This document shows positions 1 to 10,413 of a DNA stretch of 64,000 nt, piece by piece. Below the pieces are notes generated by a model. It was not told where the DNA came from and ran no database searches. It saw only the letters and a list, made by a program, of their open reading frames with translations. Origin of the DNA: Mesaphorura yosii (taxonomy: Eukaryota > Arthropoda > Collembola > Poduromorpha > Tullbergiidae); contig WIXG01000302.1 in NCBI GenBank assembly GCA_009869945.1, forward strand, positions 1 through 64,000, read 5' to 3'. Each line of letters opens with the position of its first letter. The first letter of the stretch is position 1. The position numbers and the translations under genes were made by a program.

Positions 1-1580
1 AAAACCACCTTTCCATGTCCATCCGGAAGGCAGTTATTGGCTTCCAAAGTTGGAACTTTTTCATATGCTAAAATGCACAGCGCACCAAATTCTCGTGAAT
101 ACCCCACTGTGCCACGTATCGATTTTCAAGTGGGTTGACGTTTGGTATTGTAATCAAAGCCAGATAAGATGAGTTGAAAGCTATTTACATTTACTAAAGA
201 GAAATGGGGTCAGCCGTGCAGATTTGCAGGTTTGGAGATGTCAAGATCAAAATCTCATTTTTTCTTTTCCGAGCCACTTGCCTTGAAAACTAAGCGGTCG
301 CTGCTTGCCTGCATGTCAGCTGAAGAGATTCAAAACGTACGCCTTGAATGAGTTACTGGAGCCGATGCCACAACTTGATTGCTGACTACTAAGTACTTGC
401 TTCTTGACGTACCGATGCGGCTGCAACTAAGTATTTGACGTTGAGGTCCTCAGCTGGACGGACGTTTGTCCTGTTTGTTTGTTGGACGGCAGTTCTTGAA
501 ACACCCGACATTAGTGCAAACAATAGCCGATGACCTCGGCTTCAGACTCCGGTGACCGGCCCAGTATTCCTGGGTGTGGTTTCAGCCATGGTTATCCCTG
601 ACTTGGCCTGCATTTGCGAATGATTATAGTTATTCTGATTGCTTCTTGTATTTAAACCGGAAAGTTGTAATTAAACGAACGTATTTACTTAATCATTCTA
701 TAAAATTCATATTCCAATAAGTAGATTATGTAATCTTCGTTAGTCATACCCTGTCCCAATTCATTACTCCTACCATTCGCGTCTTTTATCATATTGTCTG
801 GGAGTGACGTGACGCTTTCACTTCCGATGCGTAGAGAATGCTTTAATTCTGTTGGCATCTTGTCATATTACAATTTGCATGCAAGAAACGACCCTTGTGC
901 ATTCATCCTGTCGCCTTCTGACTTTACTTCCTCTTTGTGTTGGAGGAAGACGTGCATATCCTGTAAACGAAAGTATCATACGAAGAAAATGCGCAGACCA
1001 TACGTGCTTCTTAATATTTTGATATTAAGAGCCATTACATGATTGCAATTAACTACGCCATGGTACAAAGTACGGTGATGCACCCGTCGTTCGACCCTTT
1101 CCCACTTCCCTCTGCACTGTGCGACGGCAACGGGCGTTGTGCTTCATTTACTGAGCAATAATCACGTTTAGTGAAAAAGATGCGAGGAAAGAAGTGAAAT
1201 TGAGGTAAGCCAAAGCGCTTTGCGAAGCCAAACCCAGCACAAACAGAATTTTGAGTTTTCAGGACCAGTTGAGGGTTGCAGCAAAAACAAGTTGCGAGCA
1301 GATCAAGTGAGCAGGTGAACTGCAGATTTCATTTTGTGCACCAAGAAAACATGCCGAGCCGAGTTGCCAGCAGACCATCAGCGACTCCTCATCCCGTTCA
1401 CTAACTGACTGATCTCATCTTGAGTGTTGAGTTCTTGACGGTTGACATGTCAGAGTGCAGTTCGAATTCGGTGTAGTTTTGCTAATTTTGGGTGCAGCTT
1501 TCACTGCACCGATCACTGAAGACTGGAGACTCTTCGTTTTGTGTGATTTGTGATTGTTTTGTAAATAAAACGGCCTCAAG
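1..1580. other. Intergenic / 5' region, no coding gene seen
   Basis: No convincing coding exon on either strand. The best open frames (for example 794-1042 +) are low-quality and lack splice or homology support. A donor-like GAGGTAAGCC near 1201 suggests that part of 1150-1560 could be a non-coding 5' exon of the downstream elongase, but I cannot prove it. Confidence 0.5.
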
Positions 1581-3175
1581 ATGATGAAAACACCACTAGC
1601 CATTGTCGTCCTGTACTTGATGGTGCTGGTACATGGACTCATTCATCATTTACCTCAGCACGTGCCCGGTAAGCAGTTAAGAAAGCGATACGAGTCTGGA
1701 AATCTTCAAGAATATTCACCATTTGGTGCGCCACGCACAAATGCAGACCGCGGAAATGACTGGGACAACGGGTCAACAAAATGAAAATGTGGGTCGTACA
1801 GAATGAATGAGATTTGTGTGTGTTGCAGTAGTGTCACATGAAGCACGTATAACATATGCGTGTTTAGCAAATGGCGAAAAGGACGAAACCGGTTTGGGTT
1901 GAATTTGATAAAGCATTGTTAGAGGCAGTTTTCGCAATGTATTCTGTATCTGGGACGGTTAAAAGCTCGCAATCTTTGCAAAATGTTATTGAATTACATA
2001 CGAATTTAAGATGCCAATTCCATACTCTGATGGTATTGTGCTCGTAACCCATTGAACTCTGTATTTGCCATTGATTTTGATGTTTTGATTGCACTGACAG
2101 ATCCCCGAGTCCAAGACTGGCTGCTGATGAAGTACTGGACTCCCATCGTGCTAATCATAATCTCGTATTTTCTACTGGTGCTGGTTGGGCCAAAGTTAAT
2201 GCAAAATCGCAAACCGTTTGAACTAAAGTATCCAATCAAGCTCTACAATTTGTCCCAAGTATTTCTTTGTGGGTACATGTTCAAAGAGGTAAGATCTCTC
2301 ACATTAGGCTTGGATCTCACGGCGGTTACGTTACTCTTACCTCATGCCTCTTATAATGAATGTTCTCAGTTTCTCGCGTCCTCGTACCAATCCAGTTACA
2401 GTCTCACTTGCCAGCCCGTCGACTACTCCAGCTCTCCACTCGCAATTCGCATTGCGGCAGCGTCCTGGTGGTTTTTCTTCTCCAAACTCATCGACCTTCT
2501 CGACACAGTATTCTTCATCCTGCGGAAGAAGAATGGACAAGTGAGTTTCCTTCACGTGTACCACCACGGGACGATGATCCTGAACTGGTGGCTAGTCGCC
2601 AAGTACACTCCAGGAGGACAAGTCTTCTTCCAGTGCATGCTCAACTCGTATGTGCATGTCGTCATGTACACGTACTACTTCTTCTCGTCTTTTGGTCCCG
2701 CTATTCAGAAGTATTTGTGGTGGAAGAAGTATCTGACACAGTTTCAATTGGTAAGACCCAAACTTGGGAATTTCTGCATAGTTTTTGACATGCAAGTTGC
2801 AAGCATTGCATGACTGATTTCAAACTTCAGATTCAGTTTATCGCCATCATCATTCATCTCGTCAACGGCATGGCCAGAGGAACCTGTGAGTTCCCGCAAA
2901 TCTTCTACTGGTATGTGATTGTGTACTGCGTGACGCTGATTGCACTCTTCACAAACTTTTACGTGGAGACATACAGCCACGTCCTGAAGGACCGGGCCGC
3001 TGCTGCAAAGAAGGAACTGACCACCGGTGCTGGGGCTGTGGCTGCCGCCGAGAGCAATAATAACAATGACATTGTCAGTGTGCAAGAAGTCAAGAAAAAG
3101 CCAATGGGAATCATCATTCACAGAACGCCATACACTGGCTTGAGGACGAATTCAATAGGCATTGATCGCAAATAA
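1581..3175 (+). CDS. ELOVL-type very-long-chain fatty acid elongase
   Basis: This is an ER-membrane 3-ketoacyl-CoA synthase that condenses malonyl-CoA with long-chain acyl-CoA. I join exons 1581-1668, 2101-2288, 2370-2750 and 2831-3175 in phase, giving 333 residues, normal for ELOVLs. Family signs seen: DPRVQDW near the N-terminus, NRKPF, the LDTVFFILRKK block, the catalytic histidine box HVYHH (coded near 2553-2567) followed by NWW, and YLTQFQL before TM6. The tail is Lys-rich, as expected for ER retention. Intron 2 (2289-2369) is 81 bp and has no stop in frame, so a naive reading retains it. The exon 2 frame has no ATG of its own. The start at 1581 is the only upstream ATG whose exon ends with a good donor in the right phase. 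It gives an unusually hydrophobic, signal-like first 29 residues. A poly(A) signal lies at 3251. Family call is firm; exon 1 is less so. Confidence 0.9.
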
Positions 3176-3256
3176 GCTATAAGCTGTTCTTCGACAGAAA
3201 AACTCCAGCGCTCTTGCATTAGAGAAGAATGTAATTATGAAAAGCGACTTAATAAA

Positions 3257-3773
3257 CACGTAAAAGTTATTACGATGAATTAGCGAGAGATATGAATTTT
3301 CAAGCATATTTTCATTCATTTTTTCACAAATCTGCCACTTTGATCACGTTGGACGATGGACATTGCTGATTCAGTACCTAAAGACTGGGTATTGGATAAA
3401 CTGATTTGTATCCTGTGCTGTTTTGTGAGCGACTGCTGAACGCCCGCAACAAAAGAAAGTAGAAGCTCTAGCTTCCAGTTCCTAGGTTGAGATAAGACTT
3501 CTGGACTTCAATTGAGTATCCGCAACCAATTCAAGGTAAGGTTTAATTTTTTATTAATACGCTGTAATTCCACTCTTCCCGTCCGAGGAAAGCTCTTCCG
3601 CTAATAATCAGATCCCAGCCCAAGTATAGGTCCGACTCTAACTTAGAACTAACACCAATTGGGACTCGCTGGTAAATTCCAGTTTACCACTTCAGCCATC
3701 GTTTAGAGGAGCTTCTAGCCGACGTTAACTCTTAAATCTCATCGTTAGCGCTTCGATCAACGGGATCATCAGA
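3257..3773. other. Intergenic and probable FABP 5' UTR
   Basis: No coding exon seen. A donor-like CAAGGTAAGG near 3531-3540 is consistent with a non-coding first exon of the fatty-acid-binding protein gene downstream. Confidence 0.4.
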
Positions 3774-4446
3774 ATGGCATTGAATTTCACTGGGAAGTAT
3801 CAACTAATTGGTTCGGACAAGTTTGACGAGTACATGAAAGCAATTGGTGAGGTCCTACTCCAATTTATCATGACCTTGTGTACATTAAGAGATCGCTAAT
3901 CGTAAAGACGCGTTGGAGTAGACAAAGTTTTTTCCAATGCCATGTTTTTACCACACAGGAGTTGGAATGGTTATGAGGAAGCTCGCGTCAGCTGCCAAAC
4001 CTGTGTATGAAATTAAAAATACCGGGAAAAATTCTTACTCTGTGAAAACATCCACCACGTTTAAGACAACTGAGGTCAGTTTCAAACTCGGGGAGCCTTT
4101 TGAAGAGACCACAACAGATGGGCGCAAGTGTCAGGTGAGTCAATGATTACGAAAAGAACGTATTTGTTGACATGCGCATATGGCGCCTATTCTACAGTTA
4201 TCATTCCCCAGCATCGAGTATTTTTGTAATTTCCAGGCAACAATTACCATGGAATCGGACACTAAAATGAAGCATGTTCAAGTAGCTGGAGGTCAAACAC
4301 TGGTTATATGGCGTGAGTTTTCTCCTACAGAAATGAAAATGACACTGGAGGCTCCAAATGTGATCAGCACTCGAATATACAAAGAAAATCTCTTGATTCA
4401 TAATTCTTACTGTTGTAAATATGTGGAATGTGGCTATTTAAGTTAG
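3774..4446 (+). CDS. Fatty-acid-binding protein (FABP/CRABP family, cytosolic lipocalin)
   Basis: This is an intracellular carrier of long-chain fatty acids or related lipids. Exons 3774-3846, 3959-4134 and 4237-4446 join in phase to 152 residues. The start MALNFTGKYQLIGSDKFDEY is the classic FABP opening (F-x-GKY), followed by MKAIGVG split by the first intron at the usual place. GEPFEETTTDGRK and the VISTRIYK strand near the end match the family beta-barrel. FABPs normally stop one or two residues after the RxYK strand. Here about 20 more residues follow, with several cysteines, to the TAG at 4446. The second intron (4135-4236) and third exon are supported by clean GT/AG borders. Subfamily cannot be set from sequence alone. 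Confidence 0.92.
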
Positions 4447-4625
4447 CATTTTGGATGGAGATTAAACAGTAGTAAGACATCCCGATTGAAATTATTTCGC
4501 CACATCAAAGGCCACTCTTCATTGCAGAGATATGATATTAATTTATTTGTCAGAAAACTCAATAATCGCGGCTGAAAGAGTCAACAAACAACAACTGTGG
4601 CTTGGTCAACACATTATGTCAGGAA

Positions 4626-5558
4626 TCACGCATTGCAAATTTTAGAAGGAGCGCACAGAGTGCAAGCTGTTCCACAGCTGAGAGGACAACTTGTTGAACA
4701 TGGGGTCGCGGCTTCAGAGGCGCCCGTGGTTTGGCTTATGCATTGACGCGCGCCATTGCAGTAGTAATTTCTCCTGGCGCAATGGAATAAGTTGTTGGTG
4801 CATGCCGTCAGAGGCGTAGCGCATACTTTTTGCGGTGATCCGGTGGTGCATTGTCTGCAGGCGCCAGCAGGGCAAGAGGAGGCCGGACAGTCAGTGGAGC
4901 ATTTAGTTATGGGGACATTATTCCCAGTGTTCGTGTTCATGCAAGTGAACTGGCTGGTGCAGACGTAGTTGGTCGTGGGACAATCGAACTGGTCGTTGTA
5001 ACAAGACGGTGAGAGCGGCGGATTGATTGCGGTGGTACTGGTGATTGTCGTTGTCGTTGTGGGTGAGTTCGTCGAAGTGGAAGTCGTGGACGTGGTCGGC
5101 ATGGTGGTAGTTGTTGTAGTCGTAGTCGCTGTCGTGGTCGTAGGCCTTGGCGAAGTCGTACTTGTTCCAGGATTTGGGGGCATGGTTGTGTTTCCTAAGT
5201 TTCCTTCTGGGAGGCACACATTGACAACCACCCTGAAGCACTCATTCTGGACTGCAACGCAAGGCACGACGAGATCGGTAATACATAATTTTATCTGTAG
5301 AAAAGTAGAAATTCCAATTATAATTTTTCCTACCGATTCTTCCGTGAGAAGACATCCATTCGTCATTGACTTCAAGTTCAAGCTCATTTTCCGGTTCGTT
5401 GAGCACAGACTCAAACTGAAATTAAAAAGACTTGTCTCAAGCAATCCGTAAAGCAAGGAAGTGGATGAATGTAAATATTTTGTTCTTACCCTGCTGGTCG
5501 CTGACGCTGACACCGCCCCAGTTACCAGTAAGAAAAGAATCATGTGTCGGTACTCCAT
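4626..5558 (-). CDS. Secreted mucin-like protein with two tandem 10-cysteine modules
   Basis: Family not recognised. The minus-strand model is exon 5558-5490 (signal peptide), 5415-5334 (acidic segment FESVLNEPENELELEV) and 5251-4626, joined in phase to 258 residues. An unspliced frame also runs open through both introns. I prefer the spliced model because its exon 2 is protein-like and its phase matches only the acceptor after 5252. A short domain with VQNECF and VNVCLPEG is followed by a Thr/Ser/Pro linker of about 50 residues, a likely O-glycosylated stalk. Then come two related modules with ten cysteines each (starting CYNDQFDCP and CTNNLFHCA) up to the C-terminus. There is no transmembrane segment, so it is probably extracellular, perhaps cuticular, gut lining or defence related. 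That role is a guess. Confidence 0.75.
   Translation of the reverse strand: MEYRHMILFLLVTGAVSASATSRVRTKYLHSSTSLLYGLLETSLFNFSLSLCSTNRKMSLNLKSMTNGCLLTEESVGKIIIGISTFLQIKLCITDLVVPCVAVQNECFRVVVNVCLPEGNLGNTTMPPNPGTSTTSPRPTTTTATTTTTTTTMPTTSTTSTSTNSPTTTTTITSTTAINPPLSPSCYNDQFDCPTTNYVCTSQFTCMNTNTGNNVPITKCSTDCPASSCPAGACRQCTTGSPQKVCATPLTACTNNLFHCARRNYYCNGARQCISQTTGASEAATPCSTSCPLSCGTACTLCAPSKICNA
5037..5160. repeat. Threonine-codon trinucleotide repeat tract
   Basis: The plus strand reads as imperfect GTN/GTC/GTG triplets. On the minus strand these are ACN threonine codons of the mucin-like stalk, so it is a coding low-complexity repeat likely to vary in length between individuals. Confidence 0.7.
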
Positions 5559-5559
5559 C

Positions 5560-6260
5560 TTGATAATCCAACCTTTTACTGTGTCAAAGTCTGTCTTTCG
5601 AGATTCGAGGAGGTGCAGCGTACGTGTGACCTGATACTTGGGTGGAAAAGCTTAGCTAGTCGACTAAATATAGAAATGCAATAATCTGCGCAAGTTCTTT
5701 CTGTTTCAAGAACGGAAGCAGCATTTTTGATTTTTTCAAGCCACAATTATTTGCACTTTGTAGCGCATGCAGTGTATTAACACCAGCGACAGTGTTTTGA
5801 CTTATATGGCTTGATTTCTCGAGAATTTGCCCAGATGCATGGAAAATTTTTGCGCTTGCATAAACACACCTGGAGGAATCAATGAGATTCGTCGTACGAA
5901 CTTGTTTGCAGATGCTTGTCAACACAGGTGCCTTAAACCGCCAATAATCACTAGTGGACTTTATAAGTGATTGCGTCAACCTGAACAAATACATAATACA
6001 GTCATAATTGAAGATAAAATCAAATGGAACATTACCCATTCAGATTCAAACTGATCAATCGATGCTCCCTATCTCGCGAGATTCTGAACATAACAAATCT
6101 TAGCGAATTTATTGTCATTATTACGTATTATGCTAGGTCAGTCTTCTTGAAGTCTTTCCGAAGTAAAATTAACTTATTAATGTGTTAATAGTAAGACTAA
6201 TTTAATTATCTGATTTACCCTGCACTCCAAACTATTTTCTGAAGTCTGAAATTCCCCCAT
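5560..6260. other. Intergenic, nothing supported
   Basis: AT-rich. An open frame at 5656-6039 (-) has no start context, domain or splice support. No RNA gene or repeat seen. Confidence 0.5.
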
Positions 6261-7459
6261 TTACTGTTGAGGGTCAGCGCCCTTCCCCTCCTTTGCTGGC
6301 TCCGCCAACTTCTTCACGTCGACCTCCATTTTCTTTCGTGCCTTCGCCTCCATTTCTTCCTCCACCTTTGCTTTGATTTCAGCCCAAATGCGGTCTCGCG
6401 GTAAGCGAAACTCGTCGCGTCTTATGTTTGTCTTGAGAGTCACAGGTACCGGATTCAAGCGATGATATCTCTTCGACGTTTCAAGTATGACCCTGAAATC
6501 GATGCTTCTCACAAGCTCCTTGACGTGATTCGGTCCTTCTTGCTTTGCGGATCTGGCGTCGAAAACAGCAAGCTTTTCGTCCATTGTGAGCGATGGAAAT
6601 GGCGGCATAATAAATCCTTTGTGAAAGCCTGACAAATTCATAAAGAAAAAATGAATTAACAATTAATACACTCAGGGAGTCTAAATCTAAGCGTTGCTGA
6701 CGAGCACTTACGATGTTCAACATGTGCCCGTGGTTCAAGTTCGATGCTCATGTCGAAGACTTGCTGGCAGTCGATGTAGAAGGGCAAAATGCTCTCGGGT
6801 GGTGCAGGTGGTGCCTTTTCAGCTTCCTTTCTGTTGCGGAGCCATGGCCAGGTCTTGAACGGTGACTCAATTCTGTAACTCGGTGCCTCCTCGAAGCCCT
6901 CTTCGTCTTCTGCTTGAAGCGCGGCTGCCAATAGTCTATCATGCTCGATTTGGTCGTATACTTCGTCTTCGCAAGCATGAGCACCGTAAAATCCAGAGGA
7001 TGTTGAAGGTGGAGGCTGCAGATGGTCACCAAGCGCTTGAATCTCATCATCGTTTCGTGGATCCGGTTCGTAATCATAATCGAAAAGTGGTTCATCAGGC
7101 GAGAACTGATACTGAAGTCCATTGCAGATAGGACACGGGCCCATCATACAAATTCGCTCATATACGTGTCCATTGTGACATTTAGCTTTGCCAGCGAAGA
7201 AAAGCCTCTCAAGCTCACGCTCAATTTCCTCTTTTGTTTGTGGTCTGCATTCGACCAGCTTGTCCACGGAATCCATATCTTTTTCATCAGGGGCCATCTT
7301 CTCTTTATCGCGTTCGTGGGTGTCATTCTTGGTTTCGAAAGTACGGGAACCCTGGCTCTGGCGATGTTGTGGGAATCCTTCCTCTTCACCTTCCTGCTTC
7401 TTCTTACCGTCTTTGTAAAGGTTGTCCTGTTGAACACTCTTAGCAGAAAATCGGGCCAT
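6261..7459 (-). CDS. Uncharacterised acidic protein with a Cys/His cluster
   Basis: Not recognised. Exon 1 runs 7459-6712 and exon 2 6628-6261. The 83-bp intron joins CAT C to GC TTT in phase, giving 371 residues. The N-terminal 90 residues are Lys/Glu/Gln-rich and hydrophilic. Around residues 90-115 is a Cys/His cluster, CHNGHVYERICMMGPCPICN, that could bind a metal. It is followed by an acidic stretch (FSPDEPLFDYDYEPDPRNDD) and a segment rich in Glu. Exon 2 contains GFIMPPFPS and ends in a charged helix (EIKAKVEEEMEAKARKKM). No signal peptide or membrane segment, so it is probably intracellular. The two-exon structure and long constrained frame make a real gene very likely. Confidence 0.75.
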
Positions 7460-8647
7460 TGTTGAACCTACAAATCAATAGAAACACACCGAAATCGATT
7501 CACAATCGAACAGAACTCAATCTAATGATGATTGCATGCAAACGGTTTGGGTACAACTCGTAATTTACCACACTTATCGATCTCAGCGGGCGTCTCAAGT
7601 CAGCAGCCGAAATCAGACCACCTTGCAGATAAACTAATTCCACCGCCTTTGGATTCTCAAAATTGAAAAACAGTTGATGATGAAAATGAGCTGCTAAGAG
7701 ATCTAACAATGAATTACATCGAATGAACTCACACTCAACTAAAAGCTGTTGATTATTATTTTGTAAAATTCGTCAACGCACATGGATGGATCCAACCCAA
7801 CTGACGACGATGACGCGTCGTTTCACTTCAACTGTCGGCAGACTTCGTAATCTGCGTACTGAAACTGTAATTATTGCAGTACATCACACTAAACTACCAC
7901 GTCAAGGGGTCACCACTCAAAGCTCTCCATCCTTTCATTTGCATGTCTTCCATTCGAGGTCTGGTCAACGTTTCATAACAAATGAGAATGACAATTATGA
8001 TTGCAAGCGTCCCTTGAAGATGCACACTGCCATTCTGCTGCGTTACGTTCTCGCGTTGCTTTTTGGCTGGGAAAGACGAGACAGATTTCAGACAAGCCAG
8101 CGCGATCTCGCTCAGTTGAATGTTTTGACCTTCAAGTGGAGTCCAGCCCAGTCCAAAGCAAAGCTAAATTTTTAACTCGAGTAATGACTGCAGCAGCACT
8201 AGATCAAGAGAATCAAGACTCGTCGATAACACTAACATTACTCCACATTACGTAATTCGATTCGTAAAGAGCCAGAACAGTCAACAACAAGTTCACTTTA
8301 ATCTCGTTGAGTGATGTAAACGAGACACAGAACGAGAATCACAAAGCAGATATCAAACCGGACTGGTAATTTGATTTAGCGGCGTCTGGTTCTTTGGTAA
8401 GTAAGCCCGTGAGTTAAATACTTAAACAAATGCATTACTTCTCACTAAATAGATTTGTCTTGCATTGTTGGATTTGCAGTTGGAGTGGCTGAGCGTATGA
8501 TAAGCTCAGCGCCCGATCTTAACATTTGTGAGTATACCTAGCTACAGTCAATGGTAAGTTACGATTCTTGGCGGGTCTTAGGGCCTAGCCACACAACACC
8601 AGCCCATTTATGAGAATCTTGTGTTTTTAAATTAGAAACTACAAACC
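7460..8647. other. Intergenic, no coding gene seen
   Basis: Frames such as 7786-8175 (+) have no family resemblance and unlikely composition. Donor- and acceptor-like sites near 8398 (GGTAAGTAAG), 8479 and 8530 suggest short non-coding exons of a downstream plus-strand transcript, unproven. Confidence 0.4.
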
Positions 8648-8791
8648 ATGAATTGTATCTGGACACGAAGCGTCGCTGTCGGCATACCGAAATCTTTTAG
8701 ATACAGCCGATTTAGTACCGCGACTGCACTATGTACTCCTAGAGAAGGACCCATTCTGCCACCATCAAATACTGCCAGCAAGTACGAATAA
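8648..8791 (+). CDS. Possible small mitochondrial-type protein (47 aa)
   Basis: An ATG frame at 8648-8791 encodes 47 residues. The first 25 (MNCIWTRSVAVGIPKSFRYS and on) are Arg/Ser-rich, amphipathic and free of acidic residues, as in a mitochondrial presequence. The remainder is Pro-rich and ends NTASKYE. A donor-like AGCAAGTACG at 8777 could instead splice it to further exons that I could not find. No homologue recognised. It lies just upstream of the camello-like gene and could be part of its 5' leader. Confidence 0.3.
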   Translation: MNCIWTRSVAVGIPKSFRYSRFSTATALCTPREGPILPPSNTASKYE

Positions 8792-9186
8792 TACATTTAT
8801 GACTTGAAATACTTGTAATCCTGTGCCGTGTCATTCCTTTCCCAACCGCCGCCAGTCGCTTATTCTTAGCGTCTTCCTAACCGAGCTTTCTTCTTATGCT
8901 GTGAATTTGGTTTGGTTTTGAAGTTTTGAAGTTGGGTGTGAATGCTTAATGTAAAATACGAAGAAACAATTTCTACTATAACTCCTTGTGTCTCTACATG
9001 CGCTTAGGAAGTAATGACACAGTTTGCGTGTTTTCTAACAAGATCGAATTTGTTTTTCTTGTTATTCAGACTCTGAACTCCAGTGCGCGAGTGAAGTGAA
9101 GTGTTAAGTGACAAGCAACACCACGAATCGAAAATCGAAGAGATTATAGATCACCAGTTGGGACAAGCCGATCAAAAGGCAGAACA

Positions 9187-10026
9187 ATGGCTCACGACAG
9201 TGCCAGCCCCAACCAACGAACTCCAACGATTATTTACATTCGCCCTTACGAACAACGGACCGATAAGTCTCAAGTTCTGAAGTTGATTCATGATGGAACG
9301 ATGGATCCCGTCTTTACGTTCTTCAAGCGTGCCTTAATGAGCGAACTCTTTTTCCAGTCCATAATTATGACTGCTTCCATACTGTTTATCATTGTGGGAT
9401 TACACTTCTACACGACAATCGTCGTCTCCATTCCACTTGTGACTGTCCTCACATTCGTGTCAATTTACATTGCCCACTTTTACAAGGCCAAATACTTGCA
9501 CTACGACGTGCTCAACATTCCAAAGTATTATTTAACGGGGAAAACAACATTCTTTGTGGCGGAAGCATTTTATTATGAATCTCCACCCACTTCTGCCTCT
9601 TCATGTGCCTTTATCACGTCACAGGCTGAATTCGACCGACTGAATGCAGGCGGATCGATTACCAACTCTTCAAGAAAACGCGAACTCGTGGGCACCGTTG
9701 CAATCATGCGAGATCGAGAACATGCATTGAGAGCTTGGCTCAGGCGTATGACAGTGAAAAGAAACTGGAGACGGCTGCACATTGGGTCAGCTCTGGTGGA
9801 CGCTGTGATCAAATTCTGCACGACAAATGGTTTCATCACCATCTATTTGATGACGACCGAGTGTCACGACGCTGGGCGAACATTGTATGAGAAAAAAGGC
9901 TTTGAAGGGAAGCAGTTTTACCACAAGAAAATATTTGGGCTTTCCAGTTTGGCGATAACGATGTTCTTCATGAGCATGGATATTAACACAAAGAGCAGCA
10001 AGGGAAGAAGTGTCCTGGAGTCATGA
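9187..10026 (+). CDS. Camello/NAT8-like GNAT N-acetyltransferase
   Basis: Single coding exon, 279 residues. NAT8/camello proteins are ER/Golgi membrane enzymes that move acetyl from acetyl-CoA to lysine or cysteine-conjugate amines. Seen here: IYIRPYEQ start, a hydrophobic membrane region at about residues 55-100, then a GNAT core with ELVGTVAIMRD (beta4), WLRRMTVKRNWRRLHIGSAL (the acetyl-CoA pyrophosphate loop, R-x-x-x-IG), and GRTLYEKKGFE (the conserved YEKxGF). The length is slightly above the usual 220-240. An acceptor (TTATTCAG) ending near 9070 suggests a spliced 5' UTR. A poly(A) signal is at 10261. Substrate cannot be told from sequence. Confidence 0.88.
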   Translation: MAHDSASPNQRTPTIIYIRPYEQRTDKSQVLKLIHDGTMDPVFTFFKRALMSELFFQSIIMTASILFIIVGLHFYTTIVVSIPLVTVLTFVSIYIAHFYKAKYLHYDVLNIPKYYLTGKTTFFVAEAFYYESPPTSASSCAFITSQAEFDRLNAGGSITNSSRKRELVGTVAIMRDREHALRAWLRRMTVKRNWRRLHIGSALVDAVIKFCTTNGFITIYLMTTECHDAGRTLYEKKGFEGKQFYHKKIFGLSSLAITMFFMSMDINTKSSKGRSVLES

Positions 10027-10413
10027 TTTCTGCGTTCAGCTCCAAAGAAAGATCAAACCAGAAGACAGTGATTGTGAATATTCTGAGAAGAGATTACCAG
10101 CGGACGCATTTAGCAAGATTTCTATGCAATATAGTTAATTTATCACATATACACTCTCCTGTTACTTACATATTCCAGCCTTACTTGAACTCAGTTGTGC
10201 AGTGAGCAATTGAGTTAAAAATGTAACAGTAAGCCAAAAGTCAAAAGGTCAGCCATCCGTAATAAAATGTAAATATTAAACTGTAAATCCTGTTTACCGT
10301 CGTTCCGCCCACAATCCTCGTCGTCAATGTTTAGCTTGAATTGCATGTACTTTGCAGTCTACTTTGAGCAAACTGATTCCAAATTCTAGCCCAGATTTTG
10401 ATTGTTCTTTAGA

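Noticed and set aside
5023-5451. Plus-strand frame of valine runs opposite the mucin-like gene
   Set aside because: Mirror image of the threonine-codon repeat on the minus strand.
7786-8175. 129-residue plus frame upstream of the camello-like gene
   Set aside because: No family resemblance, no splice support, frame overlaps another equally long frame.
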